Shown: piece after piece, positions 17,956 through 26,868 of the stretch
How the letters are laid out: each line of letters opens with the position of its first letter
Numbering within the stretch: position 1 is the stretch's first letter
Assembly (NCBI GenBank): GCA_951812725.1
Contig: OX638330.1
Location: 1,364,001 to 1,428,000, forward strand
Direction of reading: 5' to 3'
DNA length: 64,000 nt
From: an uncultured Caldilineaceae bacterium
GTDB taxonomy: Bacteria > Chloroflexota > Anaerolineae > Caldilineales > Caldilineaceae
Translations under genes and position numbers: made by a program
The notes under the pieces: model-generated
Seen by the model: only the letters and a program-made list of their open reading frames with translations
The model's database searches: none
What the model was told of the DNA's origin: nothing

Positions 17956-18400
17956 GGTTGGAATCCATGGTGAGAATGAGCGGTTAGAGTCTATCTAAAG
18001 AATACGACTAGGGGGCCGTTGCGCGCAAGTAAACTTTTCCGGTGCGCTGGGGCCAATGGTTTTGGGCAGTTTGGAGCGTCTTAACAGGGGCAGGCCAAGA
18101 GTTGGGTACATCCCAGTTGTGGGGCGGAAGAGTCAGGTGTGGGATGGGGCGGGGAAGTGCGGGGAAGTGCGGGGAGGGGAGTCTGAGACGCGTGAAATCT
18201 GATTCAATTATGTGGTGGGCGGAAGGGTGACACCGTTGGGTAGAGACAGTGCTGGGTAGAGATAGTGCTGGGGAAGAATAGACAGGATGGGTAAGCTAGA
18301 GGGCAGGGCGTTGCGGGGGCGCAGCCCCTGCACAAGGGAGGGCAGAAGGCCCGACCGCCCAAATGCAAGCAGAGAGTGACACTTCCTTGTCTGCTGGAGA
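17956..18400. other. Non-coding stretch with G-rich tandem repeats and a hairpin core copy
   Basis: No gene is supported. From 18141 to 18179 there are runs of four Gs (GGGATGGGGCGGGG, then two AAGTGCGGGG units, then AGGGG), able in principle to form a G-quadruplex. Around 18238-18270 a 16-bp unit (GGGTAGAGACAGTGCT) is tandemly repeated with one change. A core copy of the dispersed hairpin repeat lies at 18301-18360. Confidence 0.55.
18301..18360 (+). repeat. Dispersed hairpin core repeat
   Basis: GGCGTTGCGGGGGCGCAGCC and the following CCTGCACAAGGGAGGG plus CAGAAGGCCCGACCGCCC match the core of the intact elements. Sequence to its right (AAATGCAAG, GAGAGTGACAC) matches the copy at 1611 rather than the intact elements, so at least two element subtypes share this core. 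Confidence 0.8.
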
Positions 18401-18683
18401 GTAACTACTAAGCCACAGCAGTTGACCAGCCAGTCATCCTTGGAATCATTCAGGCTCTTGGTGACGCAACTGGTGTACAGCCGCCGCCATGCTCGCAAGC
18501 CGACACGTTGCGAAGAATGCACACGGTCGGTGAGAGATGGTTTTGTAGGGGGCGTTGCGGGGGCGCAGCCCCTGCACAAGGGAGGGCAGAAGGCCCGACC
18601 GCCCAAAAAACAACATTGAGGGGAGAAAAACACCTTTGCTCCCCTCGTTCAGATTTGCGAATCAGTTGCGGCTGAGTAGTTAC
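18401..18683 (+). mobile_element. Intact MITE copy A (GTAA ends, 8-bp target duplication)
   Basis: A 283-bp non-autonomous element. The left end GTAACTACTAAGCCACA and the minus-strand reading of the right end, GTAACTACTCAGCCGCA, form 17-bp terminal inverted repeats with two mismatches. Perfect direct repeats GCTGGAGA flank it (18393-18400 and 18684-18691). It encodes no transposase and carries the two-hairpin core at 18548-18604. GTAA termini with 8-bp duplications are the hallmark of the IS66 family, so IS66-type transposase in trans is the likely mobiliser (inference). It lies ~135 bp upstream of the amidase start. Confidence 0.88.
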
Positions 18684-18819
18684 GCTGGAGATTAGAACGG
18701 GAACTGACCGCGGCATGGTTGCAATAAGAGATATAAGAGAGTTCACTCCCATTATGGGATGCACGCCAAGAGGTCGTGTCCGGTTGATGCGGGAACCTTA
18801 CTGGGGTAGGATAGTGGAG

Positions 18820-20124
18820 ATGGAGGAAATCTGTTTTGCCTCGGCCACGCAAATAGTTAGGGCTATACAGAACCGCGAACTGTCTTCGCAGGAGGTGGTG
18901 GCGGCCTACCAGGAGCGGCTCGAGGAGGTCAATTCGCGGCTGAACGCCGTGACCGTCGTTGCACCAGACGCGCTTGAGCAGGCAGGGCTGGCGGACCAGA
19001 AACAGGCTCAGGGCGAGGAACTCGGCCCCCTGCATGGTCTTCCTTTTACTGTCAAGGATACTTTTGAAACGGCTGGCCTGCAGAGCCCGCTGGACATTCG
19101 AATCCGGCAGAGACAGGTTTCGAGGACAGACGCGACAGTCGTTGCCAGGATGAAACAGGCCGGGGCAATCCTGTTGGCCAAAACCAATTGCCCGCCGGCG
19201 GGCAGTGGCGCCGATACGGAAAATGCGGTAATTGGACAGACGCGCAATCCGCACAACGCCGGCTGTTCTCCAGGAGGCAGCAGCGGCGGCGAAGCTGCGC
19301 TTATCGGGGCAGGTGGATCTCCTTTAGGGCTTGGCAGCGACACGGGCGGCGGTTTGCGCGTTCCGGCAGCCTTCTGCGGCATTAGCGCGCTCAAGCCAAC
19401 CCAAGGCCGCGTTCCAAACACGGGCGTCTATAATCAGCCGGGCGGGTTCACGGATCAACGTACGCAGATTGGGCCGGCGGGCCGCAGCGTCGAAGACCTA
19501 CTGCTGGCATTGCGAATTATTGCCGGACCGGATTACTTCGATGGCGGGGTTGTATCCAAGCCATTGTACGACCCCGACCAGCTGCCTCTGCGTGATCTGA
19601 CAATCGCTACTTTCCCCTATGATCCTTCTTCCCTGGTAACCTCTGCGGTGGCGAATGCGGTGGGCGCGTCGGGGCAAGCCCTGGCACGCGCCGGCGCCCA
19701 GGTTGTGGAAAATCGCCCGCTTGACCTGGTTGGCGGCGCCCGCGATCTGGACCGCGGTTGGCGGCAGATGGCGGCCACACGCGGCCAGGATGTGGTGGAA
19801 TTGCTCTATGCCTGGGACCAGTTCCGCACTAATCTGCTCCAGTACATCCGCTATTACGACGCGATTCTCTGTCCCGCGGTTCACCATAGTGCGCCCTCTA
19901 TTGGCGCGCGCGACAATCAGCGCTTCGACTACACTGTCCCATTCAGTCTGACAGGCTATCCGGCCGCGGTCGTTCCGGTCACGGTAGATGTAGACGGCCT
20001 CCCTGTTGCTGTGCAGATTGTTTCCCATCCCTGGCGGGAGGACATCGTGTTTGCCTTGGCCCTGGCGCTTGAAGAGGAGTTCAAGGAATGGCAAAAAGAT
20101 CTCCATGGCGGGTTGAAACTGTAG
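18820..20124 (+). CDS. Amidase-signature family protein with Ser nucleophile replaced by Gly
   Basis: 434 residues from ATG 18820, chosen for its AGGATAGTGGAG leader; the frame opens 35 codons earlier. The amidase-signature layout is present: catalytic Lys in LPFTVKDTFETAG, the GGSSGG loop with the cis-Ser, and KPTQGRVPN. The nucleophile position, normally Ser in GTDxGGSIRxPA, reads GSDTGGGLRVPAAFCG, with GGT at 19351-19353. A catalytically inactive or altered-function amidase homologue is therefore expected. The C-terminal fold (FSLTGYPAAVVPV) is intact, so it is not simply decaying. Its family would hydrolyse amides or act like GatA. Confidence 0.85.
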   Translation: MEEICFASATQIVRAIQNRELSSQEVVAAYQERLEEVNSRLNAVTVVAPDALEQAGLADQKQAQGEELGPLHGLPFTVKDTFETAGLQSPLDIRIRQRQVSRTDATVVARMKQAGAILLAKTNCPPAGSGADTENAVIGQTRNPHNAGCSPGGSSGGEAALIGAGGSPLGLGSDTGGGLRVPAAFCGISALKPTQGRVPNTGVYNQPGGFTDQRTQIGPAGRSVEDLLLALRIIAGPDYFDGGVVSKPLYDPDQLPLRDLTIATFPYDPSSLVTSAVANAVGASGQALARAGAQVVENRPLDLVGGARDLDRGWRQMAATRGQDVVELLYAWDQFRTNLLQYIRYYDAILCPAVHHSAPSIGARDNQRFDYTVPFSLTGYPAAVVPVTVDVDGLPVAVQIVSHPWREDIVFALALALEEEFKEWQKDLHGGLKL

Positions 20125-20162
20125 CGCCTGATTGGCGTAGAGTAAGCATAAGCATCGTCAAT

Positions 20163-20639
20163 ATGGAGGGCATGATGGAAGAGGAACGCAGGGAAGATAG
20201 TACAGAGCAGAGCGGGACAGAAGAGGCAGGGAGCTTCGGCGAGAGTGATGACATAGCCGAGGAGATTCAACGGCTTGTCGAAGCGATGGCGCGGGCGGCC
20301 CGAAATGTCTGGAGCAGTGAGCAGCGTATCCAACTGGAGGAGGATCTGCGTCGCGGATTGGGTTCGCTGGTGGGGAACCTGGAGGAAGCTCTCGACCGAT
20401 TCAGCCGGAGCGAGCAGGGGCAGGAGTTCCAGGAGCAGGCGAGCAAAGTGGCAGACCGTGTGCGGGAGAGCGCCCTGGCTGCCGAGTTGAAGGACGGGCT
20501 CACCGGTGGCCTGAAGACGGCGGCTAACGAGGTGCAAAAGTTTGCCGACAGCCTCGAAGAGCAACAGGAAGGGTCAGACTCCGGGCAGGACATTCCTGTG
20601 GAATCAGGAGACGACGAGAAAGACGAGGAGGAGGCGTAA
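20163..20639 (+). CDS. Acidic coiled-coil protein, unknown function
   Basis: About 158 residues from ATG 20163 (ATGs at 20172/20175 are alternatives; an in-frame start at 20088 would overlap the amidase). Not recognised. The N-terminus is very acidic, followed by a long amphipathic helical region (DIAEEIQRLVEAMARAARNV through LKTAANEVQKFADSL) and a Glu/Asp-rich tail. There is no signal or membrane segment. It begins 38 bp after the amidase on the same strand and may be cotranscribed. Confidence 0.6.
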   Translation: MEGMMEEERREDSTEQSGTEEAGSFGESDDIAEEIQRLVEAMARAARNVWSSEQRIQLEEDLRRGLGSLVGNLEEALDRFSRSEQGQEFQEQASKVADRVRESALAAELKDGLTGGLKTAANEVQKFADSLEEQQEGSDSGQDIPVESGDDEKDEEEA

Positions 20640-20681
20640 GGGAAGGGGAGAGTCGGTCCGCTGCGGTCACAAGGAGCGAAG

Positions 20682-21836
20682 TCAGGGAAAGGAGAAGAAC
20701 AGTTTGGCGATCTTCAGGATTCCTTGACTCCAGGGTACACGGTGTGAAACTCCGCTGCTTCCCTCGAAGGTTGACAGGTTATCCATGTACCATACGTAGT
20801 TTCGTACCAAGGCGTCCTGGTTGCTGAATTTCGGGTCCCAGCCAAGAGCCTGTTGGGCTTTGGCGACCGCTACAAATGAGTCTTTCGCTGCAGTCTCATA
20901 TACCCATTTGTATAGGGGTGAGAGTCCGAGTTTTTCCAGAAGACGCAATGTCCATATGGCCGGCGCCGCGGGCAGAGGAATTATGCGCTTGCCGTGGCCT
21001 GCAAAGTCGAGCACGGCCTGGTAGTCTTCCTTCATGGTCGCGAACTCGGTCGCACCTATATTGAAGGTGTCGTTGACCTGTGCGCGGGGAAGCGTGGCAG
21101 CCAGGAAAATCGCTGAGCACAGGTCCTCTACGTCCAGGAGTTGATAACGATTCTTGCCACTGCCCAGCATGGGAAAGTTTTTGCCGTCCTTGGCCCAGTC
21201 GTAGAAGAGTGCAAAGACGCCTAGCCGCTCTGGTCCTACAAATGATTTGGGCCGTATGATCGGTACACACATTCCCTCCTGCCTGAATTTCTGGCAGATC
21301 TCCTCGGCTCTTATTTTGGCCTCTCCATACGGGCCCACCCCCTGCAGCCTATCATTTTCGTGCAAAGGATGGTGGTCGGGGATGCCATAGACGGCGGTAG
21401 AAGAGATGTGGACCAATCTGTCCACGCCCGCTTCAAAGGCAGCCTCCAGGACATTCTGGATACCGTCAATATCTGTGGAAAAGATCTCTTCCGGGCTGTA
21501 TAGAGGCAGTGCTGCCGCGGCGTGGATGACAAAATCCACGTTTTCCATCGCGGAGCGGACAGCGGCCATGTCGCGTATGTCGCCCTCCACAACCTTGATA
21601 GAGTCCCGCTCAGGATAGTCGAAGGGGGCAATGTCGAGCGACACAACTTGAATCCCTCTGGCACGCAAGTAGCGCACGAGGTTGATGCCGAGGAAGCCGG
21701 CACCGCCCGTAACCAGGCAGGTCTTCAGGGCTCGCTGGCTGCCAGACTCTTCTCCTGTTTGTCTGCTCTCGGTGCTGGGACCGTGAACATTGGTGGCGGC
21801 TGAATATTCCAAGGGTTGGGATGGACGCATCGGCAT
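20682..21836 (-). CDS. NAD-dependent epimerase/dehydratase (extended SDR)
   Basis: A 384-residue extended short-chain dehydrogenase. The NAD-binding glycine motif is TGGAGFLG (43-50), with D69 after the second strand (SLDIAPF), and the active site is S145/S146 (HISST) with Y170-x3-K174 (PYGEAK). Such enzymes epimerise or dehydrate nucleotide sugars or oxidise 3-beta-hydroxysteroid-like substrates. The ~38-residue N-terminal extension before the Rossmann fold has no clear function, and the true start may be later. It is convergent with the acidic coiled-coil gene. Confidence 0.85.
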   Translation of the reverse strand: MPMRPSQPLEYSAATNVHGPSTESRQTGEESGSQRALKTCLVTGGAGFLGINLVRYLRARGIQVVSLDIAPFDYPERDSIKVVEGDIRDMAAVRSAMENVDFVIHAAAALPLYSPEEIFSTDIDGIQNVLEAAFEAGVDRLVHISSTAVYGIPDHHPLHENDRLQGVGPYGEAKIRAEEICQKFRQEGMCVPIIRPKSFVGPERLGVFALFYDWAKDGKNFPMLGSGKNRYQLLDVEDLCSAIFLAATLPRAQVNDTFNIGATEFATMKEDYQAVLDFAGHGKRIIPLPAAPAIWTLRLLEKLGLSPLYKWVYETAAKDSFVAVAKAQQALGWDPKFSNQDALVRNYVWYMDNLSTFEGSSGVSHRVPWSQGILKIAKLFFSFP

Positions 21837-21898
21837 TTGTGGTTTCGTGGTTAGGTGGTGTCACCACCTGGTCGCTGGTCTCCACTGCTGTGGAAGCG

Positions 21899-22408
21899 CT
21901 AAGTAGACGCTATCCAGTTTTTCAAGAGCGAAGCGGTGGACTCAAAGGCCAGGTCGGCAGGGATTTCGTGCGCACGAAACCAGCCGGCATCCTGCGCATC
22001 ATCGGCCACGTAGGGAATTTCCGGAGAACAGGCCGGCACCGCATTGAAGGCAAGCACTATTCCGAGGCGCTGGCCTTCGTCGTTTTCCATCGGGAAGATG
22101 TCGATCAGTCCGCCGATTTTCGAGCGCAAGCCGACTTCTTCCTTCAGCTCCCGCTGTAGCGCTTCCTTGGGCATTTCATCGGCATCCATATAGCCGCCGG
22201 GCAGAGACCATTTGCCTTTTGCTGGGTCCACCGCTCGCTGAATCAGGAGGACCTTGTCCTGATGCAAAACGAAGGCTATTACAGCCACTTTTGGATCGTG
22301 AAATTGGACGAATCCACAGCCCGAACAGACAGGGCGCAGGGCGTTGAAGCGCACCACTTCCGACATGGGACCGGCGCAATAAGGGCAGTAGCGGAACTTG
22401 CTGTTCAT
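21899..22408 (-). CDS. NUDIX hydrolase with N-terminal zinc ribbon
   Basis: 169 residues. A zinc ribbon uses C8-x2-C11 and C28-x2-C31, followed by the NUDIX fold with box GGYMDADEMPKEALQRELKE plus EVGL (71-94). This architecture resembles NudC-like or Chloroflexota zinc-ribbon NUDIX proteins that hydrolyse nucleotide-diphosphate derivatives. A TATACT -10 box (22416-22421, minus) ends only 7 nt before the ATG, so the message is probably leaderless, and no ribosome-binding site exists. It is divergent from the SPL-type radical SAM gene. Confidence 0.9.
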   Translation of the reverse strand: MNSKFRYCPYCAGPMSEVVRFNALRPVCSGCGFVQFHDPKVAVIAFVLHQDKVLLIQRAVDPAKGKWSLPGGYMDADEMPKEALQRELKEEVGLRSKIGGLIDIFPMENDEGQRLGIVLAFNAVPACSPEIPYVADDAQDAGWFRAHEIPADLAFESTASLLKNWIAST

Positions 22409-22412
22409 TTCT

Positions 22413-22451
22413 ACAAGTATAGCACCAGGAATATGGAAGTGGTATACTTGT
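22413..22451. promoter_or_regulatory. Symmetric divergent extended -10 promoters
   Basis: ACAAGTATA (22413-22421) and TATACTTGT (22443-22451) form a perfect 9-bp inverted repeat. Extended outward it includes TG one base before each TATACT (TGCTATACTTGT on minus, TGGTATACTTGT on plus), giving two extended -10 promoters facing away from each other, for the NUDIX gene and the radical SAM gene. No good -35 boxes are present. The same symmetry could also be a repressor site. Confidence 0.55.
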
Positions 22452-22482
22452 GAAGCGCTGCTTTCCAGCAGAAAAACCTGAC

Positions 22483-23358
22483 ATGAACAAGACTAAGACC
22501 GTGCTGCAAGAGCGTCCCGCACGAGCCGCGTTGACCCGGACAGGTGGTTTTCTGACCGGATTCAGCCATACGCTGCAGCCGTACATCGGTTGTCGCTTCG
22601 GATGCAGCTACTGCTATGTACGCCAGTCCAACGTCCATCGTTTTCACGGCGGCGGACAGGAGTGGGGAACCTACGTATATCCGCGCGTGGGGATCGCCGA
22701 CAGGCTGGAAAAGGAGTTGGCGGGACTGCAGAGGCGAGATGCGCTGGAGCATTCGGCGTTCTTCATGTCTTCCTCAACGGATCCGTACCAACCCGCGGAA
22801 CGGTCCTACCATTTGACGCGCCAGTGCCTGACCGTGATGGAACGATTGCCGCCCGGCCTGCTGGTCATTCAGACGCGCGCGCCGCTGGCGGCAAGGGACT
22901 TCGACATTATGGCGGCGTTGGGAGAGCGATGCCTGCTCAACATGACAGTTGAGACCGATCGAGAAGATGTGCGCCGGTCCGTGACGCCACATTGTCCATC
23001 CATTGAACAGCGACTTGATGCAGCGCGAAAGGCTCGGGAGCAAGGCATTCCGACCCAGTTGACAGTTAGCCCATGCCTGCCCTATTCCAGTGTGGAGACT
23101 TTCGGAAAACTGCTCCTTGAAGTTAGTGACAGGGTGATAGTAGACAGTTTCATTTCCGGCGATGGCTGCGCGGGCAAGCGGACGGCTCGAACCGACATCC
23201 CGGCGCTCTTTGCGCGGTTGGGTTGGGAGGACTGGCGCTCACAGGAGGCTGCCCTGTCCCTCTACGACTGGCTGGAGGAACGGATAGGGACACGGGCGGG
23301 CTGGTCACAAGAGGGATTCACGCGCCAGGCTCGCCAGGTAACGGGCAGTTTGCGCTGA
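22483..23358 (+). CDS. SPL-family radical SAM protein (spore photoproduct lyase-like)
   Basis: 291 residues from ATG 22483; a GTG at 22450 is in frame but lies immediately after the -10 box, before any likely transcription start. The radical SAM cluster motif is C37-x3-C41-x2-C44 ([12 protein letters not shown]). Further family features are [12 protein letters not shown] and [11 protein letters not shown]. The enzyme binds a [4Fe-4S] cluster and cleaves S-adenosylmethionine. SPL-like homologues in non-spore-formers may repair DNA photolesions or do other radical chemistry; the substrate is unproven. The ROK kinase gene follows 35 bp downstream. Confidence 0.85.
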   Translation: MNKTKTVLQERPARAALTRTGGFLTGFSHTLQPYIGCRFGCSYCYVRQSNVHRFHGGGQEWGTYVYPRVGIADRLEKELAGLQRRDALEHSAFFMSSSTDPYQPAERSYHLTRQCLTVMERLPPGLLVIQTRAPLAARDFDIMAALGERCLLNMTVETDREDVRRSVTPHCPSIEQRLDAARKAREQGIPTQLTVSPCLPYSSVETFGKLLLEVSDRVIVDSFISGDGCAGKRTARTDIPALFARLGWEDWRSQEAALSLYDWLEERIGTRAGWSQEGFTRQARQVTGSLR

Positions 23359-23393
23359 CGGCGTTCTTGTACCCTGACGGTGAGGTTAACGAG

Positions 23394-24293
23394 ATGAAGA
23401 AAGCATTTGGAGGAATCGAGGCAGGAGGCACCAAATTCGTTTGTGCCGTCGGCACCGGGCCAGATGATATCCGAGCGGAGATTCGTCTGCCCACAGAGTC
23501 GTCTGAAGTTACCATGGGTCGGGTTATCGACTTTTTCCGCGGCCAACAGGAGCAGCATGACATTGCTGCCATTGGCGTGGCCTCCTTCGGTCCCGTAGAC
23601 CCGGACCCCGACTCGCGGACCTTTGGACACATTACGAACACGCCAAAGCCGGGCTGGGCAAATACGCCGGTGGCGCCGATTCTACGGGATGCGTTTGACG
23701 TGCCCATCGGCTTCGACACCGATGTCAATGTGGCAGCGCTTGGCGAGCACAGTTGGGGCGCGGCGCAAGAGGTGGATACGTTCGTGTACCTGACGATAGG
23801 TACAGGCATCGGCGGCGGCGGCATGGTGGACGGAAACCTGTTGCACGGCCTGATTCATCCGGAGATGGGTCACATTGCGATTCCCCACAATTGGGAAAGG
23901 GATCCCTTCGCCGGCACATGCCCATTTCACGGCGACTGCTGGGAAGGGCTGGCCAACGGGCCGGCGCTTGAAGAGCGCTGGGGCCAGGCGGGTGAATCGC
24001 TGCCGGAGGGACATGAAGCGTGGTCGCTGGAAGCGCACTATGTTGCGCTGGGTGTCACCAGTATCATGATGATCCTGTCGCCGCAAATGGTTGTTTTGGG
24101 CGGCGGCGTAATGGAGCAGGCGCATCTTTTCCCTCTTGTCCACCGGGAAGTACAGTCGCAACTGAATGGCTACATTCAAAGTCCTGCTATATTGGAAAAG
24201 ATAGAAAGCTATATGGTGCCGCCGGCGCTGGGAGGCCGCTCCGGTGTGCTGGGCGCGATAGCCCTGGCTCAGCGGGCGCTCCAAGATGCCTGA
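23394..24293 (+). CDS. ROK-family sugar kinase, fructokinase type
   Basis: 299 residues from ATG 23394. The ATP-binding GIEAGGTKF (7-15), catalytic D110 in [12 protein letters not shown], and the zinc site H160, C176, H179, C182 ([11 protein letters not shown] ... [14 protein letters not shown]) identify the fructokinase branch (EC 2.7.1.4-like) rather than glucokinase. It phosphorylates a free hexose in the cytoplasm. It is followed 47 bp later by a galactose-1-phosphate uridylyltransferase, making a small hexose-utilisation pair. Confidence 0.88.
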   Translation: MKKAFGGIEAGGTKFVCAVGTGPDDIRAEIRLPTESSEVTMGRVIDFFRGQQEQHDIAAIGVASFGPVDPDPDSRTFGHITNTPKPGWANTPVAPILRDAFDVPIGFDTDVNVAALGEHSWGAAQEVDTFVYLTIGTGIGGGGMVDGNLLHGLIHPEMGHIAIPHNWERDPFAGTCPFHGDCWEGLANGPALEERWGQAGESLPEGHEAWSLEAHYVALGVTSIMMILSPQMVVLGGGVMEQAHLFPLVHREVQSQLNGYIQSPAILEKIESYMVPPALGGRSGVLGAIALAQRALQDA

Positions 24294-24340
24294 CCTGTTG
24301 TTATACCTTCGAGACGAACGAACGCAACTCCCCGGGCCGT

Positions 24341-25390
24341 ATGACCACCCCCTTTAACCCCACCGAGCATCCGCACCGGCGCCGCAATTTGCTCACCGGA
24401 GAGTGGATACTCGTCTCTCCACACCGCATGAAGCGGCCGTGGCAAGGGCAAACGGAGACACCGCCGCCGCCGCCGCTGCCCGCCTATGACCCTACCTGCT
24501 ATCTATGTCCCGGCAACGAACGGGCCGAAGGGTTCGTTAATCCCAACTATACGCACACCTTTGTGTTTGACAACGACTTTGCCGCGTTGCGCACAGATAC
24601 GCCAGGCGGCGAGGCGCAGAGCGGCCGGTTCTTTCAGGCGCAGGCAGAGACGGGGGTCTGTCGCGTCATCTGTTTCAGCCCTCGTCATGACCTGACGTTG
24701 GCGCGCATGGATCTGACGGACATTCGACGGGTCGTGGATCTTTGGGTGGAACAGGTGGAAGAGCTGGGCGAACAACCGCACATCGGCTATGTTCAGGTCT
24801 TTGAGAACCGGGGCGCGATGATGGGCAGTTCAAATCCTCATCCACATGGGCAAGTCTGGGCGACCCGGCGGCTGCCGACCGAGCCGGCCAAAGAAGATCA
24901 GGAGCAGCGAGCCTACTTTGAGAAGGTGGGCGCGCCGCTGTTGGTGGATTATCTGGTGGCGGAACTTGCGGCAGGCGAGAGGGTGGTGTTGGAAAACGAA
25001 GACTGGGCGGTGGTGGTTCCTTACTGGGCAGTCTGGCCTTTCGAAACGATTGTCCTGCCCAAGCGTCACTGCCGTGACATGGCGGGGCTATTTCCAGCAG
25101 AGCGGGATTCGCTGGCCGACCTCTTTAAGCGGCTGTTGATCCGCTATGACAATCTTTTCGAGACGAGTTTTCCCTATTCGATGGGCTGGCACGGACAGCC
25201 GACAAGTGATGGCGACCACTCCCACTGGCAACTCCACGCACACTTTTACCCGCCGCTGTTGCGCTCTGCTGACGTCAAGAAGTTCATGGTGGGTTATGAA
25301 ATGCTGGCTACACCGCAGCGGGATCTCACCGCGGAACAGGCCGCACAGCGGCTGCGAAGCCAGAGCGAAATTCACTATTTGGACCGCTGA
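24341..25390 (+). CDS. galT: UDP-glucose--hexose-1-phosphate uridylyltransferase
   Basis: A 349-residue HIT-fold nucleotidyltransferase of the Leloir pathway. Zinc ligands C53 and C56 ([12 protein letters not shown]) and the active-site SNPHPHGQ (H167, H169, the latter the uridylylated histidine) are present, and [14 protein letters not shown] supplies the second histidine cluster. ATG at 24341 is the first in-frame start after the kinase gene, yet has no ribosome-binding site (CCCGGGCCGT), suggesting coupling or leaderless translation. It transfers UMP between glucose-1-P and galactose-1-P. Confidence 0.92.
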   Translation: MTTPFNPTEHPHRRRNLLTGEWILVSPHRMKRPWQGQTETPPPPPLPAYDPTCYLCPGNERAEGFVNPNYTHTFVFDNDFAALRTDTPGGEAQSGRFFQAQAETGVCRVICFSPRHDLTLARMDLTDIRRVVDLWVEQVEELGEQPHIGYVQVFENRGAMMGSSNPHPHGQVWATRRLPTEPAKEDQEQRAYFEKVGAPLLVDYLVAELAAGERVVLENEDWAVVVPYWAVWPFETIVLPKRHCRDMAGLFPAERDSLADLFKRLLIRYDNLFETSFPYSMGWHGQPTSDGDHSHWQLHAHFYPPLLRSADVKKFMVGYEMLATPQRDLTAEQAAQRLRSQSEIHYLDR

Positions 25391-25950
25391 GACTCTGCGC
25401 GGTCTCGTCGATAGTCCTCTCTGGCGGCCAAGTAGGCGTCGCCTCCGTGGCAGTCGTTGATCACAGTCAGCGGAAACTCTTCCACCTCCAGCTCGCGAAT
25501 CGCTTCGCTCATCAGATCATGATAGGCGAGAATTCGGCTGCTGCGGATCTGACGGGCAAGAAGAGCGGATGCGCCGCCGATTGCGCCAAAATAGACTGCG
25601 TTATGGCGGACGAGAGCATTCTTGACTTCCTCTGAACGGCTCCCTTTGCCGATAAAGCCGGTCACCCCTCTTTCCAAGAGAGGTAATGTATAGGGGTCCA
25701 TTCGGACGCTGGTGGTGGGGCCGGCCGGTCCGATAACAGCGCCTGGTTTGGCCGGGGCGGGCCCAACATAGTAGATTACCTGCCCTGCCAATGGCAGCGG
25801 CAATTCTTCGCCGCGTTGCATCGCTTCGACCAGCCGCTTATGCGCTGCGTCTCTTGCGGTGTAAATTCTGCCTGTCAGGGCGACTTGGTCGCCTGCCCGT
25901 AAAGCCTGCACCGCGTCGTGGCTGAGTGGCGCTTCAACTGCTATAGCCAT
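25375..25950 (-). CDS. Fe-S hydro-lyase, beta subunit (fumarase/tartrate dehydratase type)
   Basis: 191 residues. The C-terminal domain of class I fumarases encoded as a separate subunit: [39 protein letters not shown] and the late [16 protein letters not shown] match the family. ATG at 25950 overlaps the alpha-subunit stop by one base (TGATG), so the two are translationally coupled. It converges with galT, overlapping its last 16 bases. Confidence 0.88.
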   Translation of the reverse strand: MAIAVEAPLSHDAVQALRAGDQVALTGRIYTARDAAHKRLVEAMQRGEELPLPLAGQVIYYVGPAPAKPGAVIGPAGPTTSVRMDPYTLPLLERGVTGFIGKGSRSEEVKNALVRHNAVYFGAIGGASALLARQIRSSRILAYHDLMSEAIRELEVEEFPLTVINDCHGGDAYLAAREDYRRDRAESQRSK

Positions 25951-26786
25951 CACAACTCCAAAGTTGCCCGGCGCGGCGCCGAGCAGTTGAGGTTCACTGC
26001 CAAGGGCAGCGCGGCGATATGTGTTGCTATAGTTTCGACATGTACGGCCAGCGCGGTGACAACGCCGCCCAGGCCCTGCGGGCCGATTCCGAGTCGATTG
26101 ATAGCGTCCAGCAGTTCGTTCTCCAATGTGGCCAAGTGCGGGACAGGATTGACGCTGCCAATTGGGCGCAGCAACGCTTTCTTCGCTGCAATACCGACGG
26201 TGTCAAGAGTTCCTCCGATTCCGACGCCGACGATTAGAGGCGGGCAGGCATTCGGCCCGGCCAACTCGACGGTTTCCAGGACGAATCTGCGCACACCTTC
26301 TTCGCCAATGGCTGGGGGAAACATCTGGAGTCGGCTCATTAGTTCGGCCCCGAACCCCTTCTGCAGCGTGCTGATGCGCAGACAGTCTCCGGCGACGATT
26401 TGCCAGTGAATCAGGGCCGGTGTGTTGTCACCGGAGTTGACGCGCAGGAGCGGGTCACTCACGACAGACTTGCGCAGGTCGGCATAGGCATCTCGGGTTG
26501 CATCCTGCAGCGCCGTGTCAATTTCGCCGCCGCTGAAGTGCACGTCCTGGCCGACTTCGACGAACAGAATCGCCATTCCTGTATCCTGGCAGGTGGGGAT
26601 GGTCTCGGCCTCGGCATAGGCGGCGTTCTCGAGCAGGAGTTCAATTACCTCCTGGCCGGTTGGCGACTGCTCATCGCGGCGCGCGGTGCGCATAGCATCG
26701 AGGTAGTCATCGGGCAGACTATGGGCAGAGTGGCGCAAGAGTTCACCGACCGATTGTCTCACCTCCTGGACATCGATAGTTCGCAA
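25950..26786 (-). CDS. Fe-S hydro-lyase, alpha subunit (fumarase/tartrate dehydratase type)
   Basis: 278 residues carrying the [4Fe-4S] site, with cysteines C66 (IPTCQDTG), C181 (GPNACPP) and C268 (NLNCSAPRR). TTG start at 26786 behind a near-perfect AAGGAGG ribosome-binding site, nine bases upstream. With the beta subunit it makes the oxygen-sensitive two-subunit enzyme that hydrates fumarate to malate, or dehydrates tartrate; motif reading cannot separate these. Confidence 0.88.
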   Translation of the reverse strand: MRTIDVQEVRQSVGELLRHSAHSLPDDYLDAMRTARRDEQSPTGQEVIELLLENAAYAEAETIPTCQDTGMAILFVEVGQDVHFSGGEIDTALQDATRDAYADLRKSVVSDPLLRVNSGDNTPALIHWQIVAGDCLRISTLQKGFGAELMSRLQMFPPAIGEEGVRRFVLETVELAGPNACPPLIVGVGIGGTLDTVGIAAKKALLRPIGSVNPVPHLATLENELLDAINRLGIGPQGLGGVVTALAVHVETIATHIAALPLAVNLNCSAPRRATLEL

Positions 26787-26868
26787 AGTTCTTGTCCTCC
26801 TTAGGGGAAAGTTGTGCCGAATGGGAATGCGAGTTCGAATACGCCTCCCACTTCAGTTTTTCCGTTAC

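Noticed and set aside
22450..22482. GTG at 22450 as start of the radical SAM gene
   Set aside because: It lies one base after the -10 box, so it would precede the transcription start; ATG 22483 is preferred.
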